Of a stretch of DNA of 64,000 bases, positions 56,333 to 64,000 are shown piece by piece (the stretch's first letter is position 1; every line of letters begins with the position of its first letter). The notes below the pieces were generated by a model that was given only the letters and a program-made list of their open reading frames with translations, ran no database searches and was not told the origin of the DNA. The stretch spans positions 1,736,001 to 1,800,000 of the forward strand of contig CM047945.1 in NCBI GenBank assembly GCA_026184415.1, written 5' to 3'. The stretch is from Trichothecium roseum. Lineage: Eukaryota; Ascomycota; Sordariomycetes; Hypocreales. Position numbers and translations under genes: made by a program.

Positions 56333-59300
56333 CTATGGGCCTCCACGGATGTTGTTTGACCCTCCTCGACCTCGACCACCGCGTCCTCGGCCACGTCCCC
56401 TACCGCGACCATTGTCGAGGTTCGCTGGGGGTGGTACGTTACCGTACATAGGGCCATCTGGCGCTGGGGAGCCATGGGGACCGCCTCGGCCTCGTCCTCC
56501 ACGAGCGTTACCCCGAGGGCCCCGGCCACCGCCATTATGACCACCCCTGCCATTAGTTTGACCATTTACTTGAGCCTGCTCTGGGCCGCCGCGGTAAACC
56601 AAAGTGCTGTGCATCAGGTTCGGAGCTCCGCCACGGTTGTTATCCCGGCCTCGGCCAGGCGATGGGTTGGACCCGTTGATTGCACCTCGGAACGAGCCCC
56701 TCAACGCAGGAGGTGCCGGAGCGTCTCTGTACTGTGTTACGCCAACAGATCCGTAAGCCCCGGTGGAGGGCAAAGCAGGCATCTGGCGCTGTTGAGACTT
56801 ACTAGACGCGGAGATGACCTGTTTGTTGCTGGTATTGAGGACCGATGTTGATGCCACCGTCTGTCCTCGGAACATAGGGCACCGCTCACCAAGAGTGGTA
56901 CCACTCATAAAACTAGTGTCCCAGACAACGTCAAGAAGCAGGGCAGTGGCGGTGCGACTGATTCCGGCCACGGTACCGCGAGTTGCAATGGGCACCTTGC
57001 CAGCAGCAGCCACAAAGGTAACACGATCCCCAAGAGCGAAGTTTTGGTTGCCCAGAACAAGCTCAGCATCGGAAGGCTTAAGGAGGGCGGTACGAGGTAC
57101 GCCTTTCATCTTCTTAATTTCAATTTCATGAGAGGCTTGGAATAGTTGCTCTCCAGCGTTTGCAAGCGCCATGACAACTTCTGAGTCGAGCTGCTCCGCT
57201 TCCAAGGGCACACGTTCGAACTTGCTAGTCTCTTGCTTCTTGAGCCAGGCTGATATGTCCTTCACGCGTTGCGATGCCGTTTCTTGGTCTTTCCACAGGT
57301 CGGTGTCGCTGACTTCGCTCTTCTGTGGCTCCCTTTGAATGGCAGCGAAGAAATCGGGGAATGCAACCATATAGCTAGCAATGAGCTTGATGGCAAGATT
57401 ACTGAACTCCCAACCCGTCTTCGACTTGCGGGAGAAACCCAGGACTTTGAGTTTGCGTCCTTCAAACTTAAGATTGAGGCCCAGGTTTAGTTTAAGTCCA
57501 CCCTTGCCGAGAACCTGGTAAGACGAGGTGATCTTACTTAACACCAAGGGATGTACACCTAGCTGCTTTGCAACAGCAAATGATGGTGTATAAGGATTGC
57601 TGTGCTCCGCTTGGTAAATAAGGGGTTTGGCAAAGTCGGGTTCCTTATTCTTGAGCATGGAAACAACTACCTCTGCCTTGTGATTGACGTGGCCAGTGAC
57701 TTCCAGTGGCCTGCCATGGGCATACTCACCGAGGAAAAACGCACGGGTTCCCTCGGGGAATTCCTCGGTGATGGGGAGAGCCTCCTTCTCAATGAAGCGT
57801 TCGTCTTCATTGATAACTGCATCGACGACAGTTTGCGCTGCATAAATCTTCCTTAAGCTTGGGTTCTCGGCGTATTCTTTCATTAGTGCACCCTCCTCTG
57901 TCCTCATCAGGCCCTTAAGCATGTGGACAGAGACTAAGCACTCAACCTCACCGATAGTGATACCCAAACGCCTTGCATGCCAATCTTCCAGAAACTGGGC
58001 TTCTTTTGCGCAATCTCCTGCCTCTCTGTTATTATGGTCCCTGGTGATTATATCCTTGCCATTTTCGGCGAGTTCGTAGCTGAAAATCTCATCCTCGACC
58101 TTCATCACCTTGGCCTCCTGCAAAAAGGGGTAGCCGACGTAGCAACGTTGGCCAAGCTTGGCTTTCCAGGTCTCCACCTTTGACCGCTGCTCTGTACCAG
58201 TCAAAGTCACGACGATACTAGGATTTCTGCTTTCCTGTTGAAAGACACAGACACCCGCCCCGTCCAACAACTGAGCGGTATGAGGAAGGTGGTGGAGGGT
58301 GGGGAAACCGGCAAGAGCCTCGATCTTGGTCAAAGCCCCAGAAGTCAGTCCTGGGATATACTCCAAGCCCTCCATAGCTGGTAGATCGAAGATATTCTCG
58401 ATGCATCTGCAGGGAGTGATTTCCGGGAAAACACCAGGCAAAGACGAAGGGTATGTGAAATTGACATCGGGCGAGAAGGTAAACTTGATAGGGACGCCAA
58501 ACCCGTTTCTTGACTTCTCGTCATCACTTAAGAGCTCGTTCTTTGATGCCATAGCTGACAGAAGGCGTTTCTCGTCGATGAACGGGATCTTGATTACGGC
58601 TTCCCAATCCATCTTTTTACCGTTCATGTCGAGTTCAAAGTCTCTGGGGTAAAAGTCAATGATGGGTGACTCCGGGCTCGTCATCAACTCGTGATACACG
58701 GTTGGGACAATTTTTTTCGAGCGGTCGGGAAGAACACCCATGAGCTGCTCGTACGGTAGGAAAGGCTGTCCCAATTTGAAATTGAGGTCCGCCTTGAGGC
58801 CCTTGACGACATCTTGGTTTGGTTAGCATGCTTCAGTACCGTCACCTAACAGGCATGACTTACCGGAGATTAATGGAGCATAGTGATAACCGTAAAACCA
58901 AGGCCAGGAGGCGATCCCCTTATAGTAGTAATACAGAACCCATTGCAAACCTTGAACGTAATTCTCACAAAGACTCACGAGCTCTTGATCATACTTCTCA
59001 GGAGCCCACTCGGGGAATTTTTGTAGATAGTACTTGGTCTTCCAGATTTGGTACTTGTCCTGATACAACTTATCGTAGTGTTGTTGCGCGTCCTCCCGGG
59101 ATACATCGACCACGATGGCATTGTCGTAAGTCTTCATGACACGGAATGCTGCGAGGTTTCCCTCTTCCTCCTCCTCTTCCTCTTCCTCCTCGTCATCGCC
59201 CTCATCCGTATCCTTAGGCGGGAAGGCGAGAATGAGGTGTCGGCGGCCATCGTCGTCTTCTTGAGTCGACCACCCAAGGTGCATTGAATCTGCCAGATCC

Positions 59301-60763
59301 TGAACAAACTTCCGATCCTCGGCTTTGAGGTCTGGGCCGAGATCCAGGGTCTGATCTGTGCGCTTAGATACATAGGGACGAAGCTTTTGTTTCCACAGAT
59401 CTCTCTGTGTTGATGTAATGACTTTTTGTCCACTCTTGGGCGCCTTGCCATTGGGTTTACCAACGTTCCCATGTTTATCTTGAAGTTTCTGCTCCATTTG
59501 TCTTGAAGCATACCACTTTTCGTCTGACACATCATCCTCAAAATGGCCCAACTCGGTCTTGCTAAGTTCGTCCAGGAGGTTTTGTAAACGAGGAATGTTA
59601 ATAACACCATCCTCATTTATGTAGCCGCCGCATTTTGGCAGAACCCGTTTGTAAATTCTGAACATCCTAGCCAATGCACCTTCATTGATATGTAAATTCG
59701 GAAGGTTGGGCAAGAAATCGTTGCCAACGAAGAACGCCATCAGAATAAAATCGTCGATGACTCTTTCAAGATCAAACGGAAAGCTTAGAGCTTTTTCCTG
59801 CTCGAGCTCTTGGAATTCCATTTCCAAGTACTCTCTGACAATACACAGATGAAGAAGGTAGAAGTTCTGATGCTCCAACTCCTTCGACTTCGTCTTGGAT
59901 GCCCTGCCAAATGTAACCTCCTCTCGGAGCAGGCAGAAATGAGGATCGTGGCTGAGAAGACCCAACATGATGAGGTCGGCATCGAGACCGTATAGACAGT
60001 GGCGTACGTTGGGATTATATCCCGGCTGCGCCTTGGCATTGCGAATGTACTCCATAATCTTGTGTTCACCCTCGCCTGGTACTTCATGACCAGAGAGAAC
60101 AATCTCGCAACCCTGCCAATCAGTATCCTCAGATACCTTCTTGTTGACAAAGTAGCGCAGCTGCTGTGATAGCTTGGCCATGAATGCAGTCCCTATCTGC
60201 GTTAGCTTCACAAGCATCTCCCCGTACAACAAATATCTTTACCTGGCGTGATGCAATTGCTGTCGAAGGGTTCCTCCTTCGGCATCTCTACACCTTCCTT
60301 GATAGCCTTTTCACGGGCATTTTCGACCTCCAGGGCCGTTCGGAAACGTCGAGATCGCTGCTGGTTCATCTTAGCGCGGGGGGCGACACCGTCGATAGCC
60401 ATGAAGAAAAGCTGTTTGGGTTTGATTTTCCCAAATAAGTGTTCGATATAGTTGAATATACGGATAAACATCTCCTCCTCACTGAGTCTGAATGTCGTAT
60501 CTTCGCCCGCATCTTTATGTGTACAGTTATGGATGATGCCATTCATGTCTAACTATATACCAAGTTAGTGAGGTGTCGTACAAGTGGCAAGGGGGAGTAG
60601 CGAACATATAGGCAGTCGAATTCGGGAATGCGATTCTCTGCAATAACCTGCGATATAGCCGGATAACGCTCAGAGAGCCATCTGAAGAACTTGGGAACAC
60701 TGCGATGTAGTCGTGTCAGCCCGGCTCTTACGGATGATATACGTTGCGAAATACGAACCCCAT
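56333..60763 (-). CDS. xrn1: 5'-3' exoribonuclease 1 (Xrn1/Kem1/Exo)
   Basis: Structure is complement(join(56333..58812, 58864..60192, 60243..60552, 60606..60699, 60759..60763)), 1405 residues. It starts MGVPKFFRWLSERYP, and the catalytic domain holds CLYLDMNGIIHNCTHKD, LFFMAIDGVAPRAKMNQQRSRRF, GHEVPGEGEHKIMEYIR, LYGLDADLIMLGLLSHD and FFVGNDFLPNLPNL, which contribute the acidic metal-binding residues. The C-terminal half has the Xrn1-specific PAZ/KOW-like and SH3-like parts (ALGDRVTFVAAAGKVPIATRGTVAG) and an RGG-rich tail ending RGRGGSNNIRGGP. It degrades decapped mRNA in the cytoplasm. The first coding exon has only five bases (ATGGG); intron 1 (59 nt, donor GTTCGT) is needed to read MGVPKFF. 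An acidic run (EEEEEEEEEE) lies near residue 470. Divergent from hat2. Confidence 0.96.
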
Positions 60764-61700
60764 AATGAAGAAACTGTGGCAACTTTATGTGCCACCCAGG
60801 ATACAATAGTACAGCTATATTATGCAATGACCGTGTTCATCAAACTTTCCTATTGTGCAATATCGGCGGTGGTCCGATATGAGACTGGCAAAGTGCGGAA
60901 CGAAATCAGAGAGAGACGCGCCAAACACCAATCCAGAATTCGAGATAAAACCCAGAAAATATGTGTATAGTGCGATAGCGACGTCGTCCGACTGTAGGCC
61001 GTGTGTGTGTGGAAAGGTTTGCGGGGTTGAAGAGGAGGAATGTTCCAACTTTTGAGGCAGGCGGCGATGACTCGAAGGCGAGAGAAGTTAATGTCAGCGG
61101 TTCAATGTAGGCACCGAGAAAGTGTCATTGATGTGAGTTGGGCGCTAAATTTGGTATCAGGAACGAACAGCTGCAGCTCTTTCAGTCAAGTTCAGTCCAC
61201 TGTGTTACCTCTGATCTTAGTGGGGCTGAGAAGCTACCCTACCTCATCTGCTGCTACGTACGGAACCCTACAGGACGAAGCTGGAGCGGCGGCTTGCGAG
61301 GTTGGAGGTGGCCCGCGGGTGTCTGCGCAGTGCGGGGTGACTTTTCCTGGCACCCGTAGGCCCTCAGCCGTCTAACCTAACGCAACCTCAGCGCTGAGCC
61401 TCACTACGCCAAGGGGTCGCTGGGGCCCTATAGATCCATACTAGCCACGCCGAGTGTGGCTGGTTTGAATTTGCACCCATGATTGGGCGCCGTTTCTCCT
61501 TCCCCCGAGAGTTCAACTCATTTACGCGCGACGCGTTCGAGCTCAGCTAGAAAGTCCGCTGCCGAAGGTAACCTTAGTTTTAATCAACGCTCATATCCTG
61601 TTCTTCACCACCACGCATCAAATACTCTTTACTGGAGTTAGGCGCTGTGCATAAGCTTCAATAATCATCTTCTTTCGAATAAAATCATATAATTCTCGTC
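60764..61700. promoter_or_regulatory. Shared divergent promoter, xrn1 / hat2
   Basis: About 940 bp. It holds an ACGCGT box at 61531 close to hat2 and short ORFs only. The TACGGAGTA motif is absent. A C/G-rich part at 61290-61440 separates the two leaders. Confidence 0.55.
61531..61536. promoter_or_regulatory. MluI cell-cycle box (ACGCGT)
   Basis: An exact ACGCGT about 165 bp upstream of the hat2 ATG, preceded by ACGCGCG. As with tof1, MBF control of an S-phase chromatin gene is plausible. Confidence 0.4.
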
Positions 61701-63310
61701 ATGGCCCCTCTACAACCGGCCGACCTAGACGTTGACGGTATGCAATTAGGCTTCGCCTTATTCAAGGCTTTGCGACTGACCATATTCGCTTCTTAGTCGA
61801 GATGGCACAGGATGATACAGATGAGTTGGAACAGCTGATCAATGAGGGTAAGAGACTCTTCGGTACCTATTCTGAAACTTTGCAAATTCTGAATGACTCT
61901 TTGCGTGGTAGAATACAAGACGTGGAAGAAGAATAGCCCTGTTCTATACGACAAGCTGCTTGGGCAAGTCACCCGTCTTTCGAGGATTTCTCACGCTTGG
62001 CACTGGATCTAACTGTATTTGCAGAACGGCTTTGACGTGGCCAACATTGACTGTGCAGTGGTTCCCTGACGTCAAAACACCCGACGGCAAGAACTATAGC
62101 ACTCACCGTCTTCTGCTGGGCACGCACACATCTGATGACAGCCCCAACTACCTCCAGATTGCTGAGGTACAGATACCAAATGTCTCCGCTCCAGACCCGG
62201 AGGACTACGATGAGGAACGTGAGGAGATCGGAGGCTACGGTAAGGCATCATCACAAGCCGCCATCAAGTTCGAGGTGGTCCATAAGATTGAGCACCCTGG
62301 CGAGGTGAACAAGGCCCGCTACCAACCTCAGAACCCAGACCTGCTCGCCACCTTTTGTGTTGATGGCAAGATTCTCATTTTTGACCGCACAAAGCATCCC
62401 AACCAACCTACCAACCCCGGCAAGATTAACCCTCAGATCGAACTGCTCGGCCACAAACAAGAAGGGTTCGGGTTGAACTGGAATCCTCATGAAGAGGGAT
62501 GCCTGGCCTCTGGTGGTGAAGATCAAACAGTGTGCCTGTGGTAAGTATCATGTTCACTCATATAATGAACACGACGTTGACCGGGATGTAGGGACCTTAA
62601 AACACTGGGTGCTGAGTCCAGAACGCTCAAGCCCCATCGCAGATACACCCACCATACACAGATCGTCAACGATGTGCAGTATCATCCCATCTCCAAGAAC
62701 TTCCTGGGGTCTGTCTCGGATGATCAGACTCTGCAAATCATTGACTTGCGCCAATCCGCAACCGACACGGCCGCCCTCGTAGCTTCCAAGGGTCACCTCG
62801 AAGCTATTAACTCGCTTGCTTTTAACCCCAGCTCCGAGGTACTCGTAGCCACTGCTTCCGCTGATAAGACCATCGGCATCTGGGATCTACGGAACACCAA
62901 AGAAAAGGTGCACACCCTTGAGGGTCATAACGACGCAGTTACCTCTCTCTCCTGGCACCCTAGCGAGGCGGCGGTTCTGGGCAGTGGGAGTTACGACCGC
63001 CGCATCATTTTCTGGGACCTCTCTCGTATTGGAGAGGAACTCTTGCCTGACGATCAAGAAGATGGACCGCCTGAGCTGTAAGTGACCATTATGCTGCGTT
63101 GCTAGCCACGCTCATGACTAACTATGCATACGCAGGCTTTTTATGCATGGTGGCCACACCAATCATCTCGCCGACTTCAGCTGGAACCAGAATGACCCTT
63201 GGCTTGTCGCCAGCGCAGCCGAAGACAACATGTTGCAAATTTGGAAGGTTGCAGAGTCCATCGTGGGCAAGGATGACGCGGACCTGCCCGTAGACGAGCT
63301 TGACCGATAG
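61701..63310 (+). CDS. hat2: Histone acetyltransferase subunit Hat2 (RbAp46/48-type WD40)
   Basis: Structure is join(61701..61737, 61797..61847, 61912..61963, 62025..62540, 62592..63077, 63136..63310), 438 residues. The N-terminal helix EEYKTWKKNSPVLYDKLLGTALTWPTLTVQWFPDV is the RbAp48 histone-H4 binding start. WD40 repeats follow: HPGEVNKARYQPQNPDLLATF, GHKQEGFGLNWNPHEEGCLASGGEDQTVCLWD, HTQIVNDVQYHPISKNFLGSVSDDQTLQIID, GHLEAINSLAFNPSSEVLVATASADKTIGIWD and GHNDAVTSLSWHPSEAAVLGSGSYDRRIIFWD. It ends ELLFMHGGHTNHLADFSWN and DELDR. Hat2 helps Hat1 acetylate new H4 K5/K12; the same family also serves CAF-1 and HDAC complexes, so Hat2 versus Msi1 is inferred from the overall length and sequence style. 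Intron 3 uses the rare donor GCAAGT. Only that junction gives LLGTALTWPTL. Confidence 0.93.
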
Positions 63311-64000
63311 CTGCGGTTCAGACTCCTGGCTAAGCAGCGTCGGGGTCCGCTTCAATAGGATGGTGCTACCGATCATTTCTACAGTCTGTGGAAGGCCAGC
63401 AAGCATGCTGCTCTGGAAAGAAGAAGGCTCGCCAAGGCGGAGAGAACATGCTTTTATGCTATAGAGTAAGTAGTAGGTCTAAGCATATCGAGTATTGCAC
63501 ATTCCTAAAGGCTGGTATCGCGGTCACACATTAGTGGTAAGGTTTTAATAGCATGGTCAGGGGAATAATTCGAGATGAAAACAATTCACTACAAATTGGT
63601 GGCATGCACTAGCAGTAATACTAACACTTTGATCGAATTATTTCAGCAAGCGCTTGAGGTGCTCGCAACTGTTGACAATTGCGTCACACCCCAAGAGTGG
63701 ACAGAGAAGGAAACCTATGACTTCAGCCGGTTTTCACCTTGGCTCGGCAAATGCTTTTGTACCATGGAAGACTTTGGATTGTTCCCCCCCCCTTGTAATA
63801 GCCAGTGCTATCTATTGTCCCTTGGTAACTTGGATGGTATTCTCGCCCAAGGTTGTCTGAAAATCAGGTATCAGTAGTACTACTAGCAGTACTATTCTTA
63901 TCCAAGGCACCTACCCAGACGATTCTTTCTCATTTTCCTCTTTCTTCCTTGATTTCTTCCTTTCCTAATACATTCTTCCTTTCGTCGTTCGACCTTTCTT
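63311..64000. other. hat2 3' region and edge sequence
   Basis: 690 bp after hat2. A 100-codon ORF at 63575-63877 has no recognised domain and a composition that is not clearly coding. The right edge is pyrimidine-rich (TTTCTTCC runs), like a promoter or leader of a gene beyond the window. Confidence 0.5.

Noticed and set aside
63575..63877. 100-codon ORF downstream of hat2
   Set aside because: No recognisable domain and no supporting splice or leader signals; could be chance.
1..64000. CRISPR arrays, rRNA or bacterial-type operons
   Set aside because: No regular direct repeats with unique spacers, no rRNA sequence, and genes are intron-bearing and eukaryotic.

Overview
The window is nuclear DNA from a filamentous ascomycete (Pezizomycotina, probably Sordariomycetes). 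Supporting signs are short introns (about 48-130 nt) with GTAAGT-like donors and CTAAC/CTGAC-like branch sites, a HET-domain gene, a Zn2Cys6 regulator and ascomycete versions of Tof1, Rox3/Med19, Ded1, Pre1, Rrp9, Spc3, Xrn1 and Hat2. Species is not assigned. I place 17 protein genes (one cut by the left edge) and no tRNA, rRNA, CRISPR array or intact transposon. Exon joins come from reading frame, splice signals and family conservation, and almost all close exactly in frame.

Layout. 1-6.6 kb: 3' end of a Bor1-type anion transporter (+), Tof1 (-), and a mitochondrial 3-hydroxyacyl/3-hydroxybutyryl-CoA dehydrogenase (+) divergent from Tof1. 6.6-13.2 kb: gene-poor. 13.2-23.3 kb: a homeodomain regulator (+), Rox3/Med19 (+) and a five-exon Zn2Cys6 factor (-). 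23.3-26.6 kb: gene-poor. 26.6-28.4 kb: a Ser/Thr-rich single-pass membrane protein with a His-Ser repeat (-). 28.4-32.9 kb: gene-poor. 32.9-37.8 kb: a convergent pair, an alpha/beta-hydrolase (+) and a HET-domain protein (-). 37.8-40.2 kb: gene-poor. 40.2-54 kb: an AMP-binding-like protein lacking recognisable catalytic motifs (-), Ded1 (-), Pre1 (-), Rrp9 (+) and a Ulp2-type SUMO protease (-). 55-64 kb: Spc3 (+), Xrn1 (-) and Hat2 (+).

Most genes are core housekeeping (replication fork, Mediator, translation initiation, proteasome, U3 snoRNP, SUMO, signal peptidase, mRNA decay, histone acetylation). The accessory candidates are the HET/hydrolase pair, the His-Ser mucin-like protein and the AMP-binding pseudoenzyme.

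The most unusual non-genic signal is the 9-mer TACGGAGTA (or TACTCCGTA). It occurs dozens of times in gene-poor stretches, often as larger palindromes of CGG...CCG form. I saw no copy in any assigned CDS, and it is absent from about 13 to 23.7 kb and after about 54.7 kb. Gene-structure oddities include a start codon split by an intron (Pre1), only 5 coding nt before the first intron (Xrn1), a GC-AG intron (Hat2) and a stop-free 63-nt intron inside the homeodomain recognition helix.
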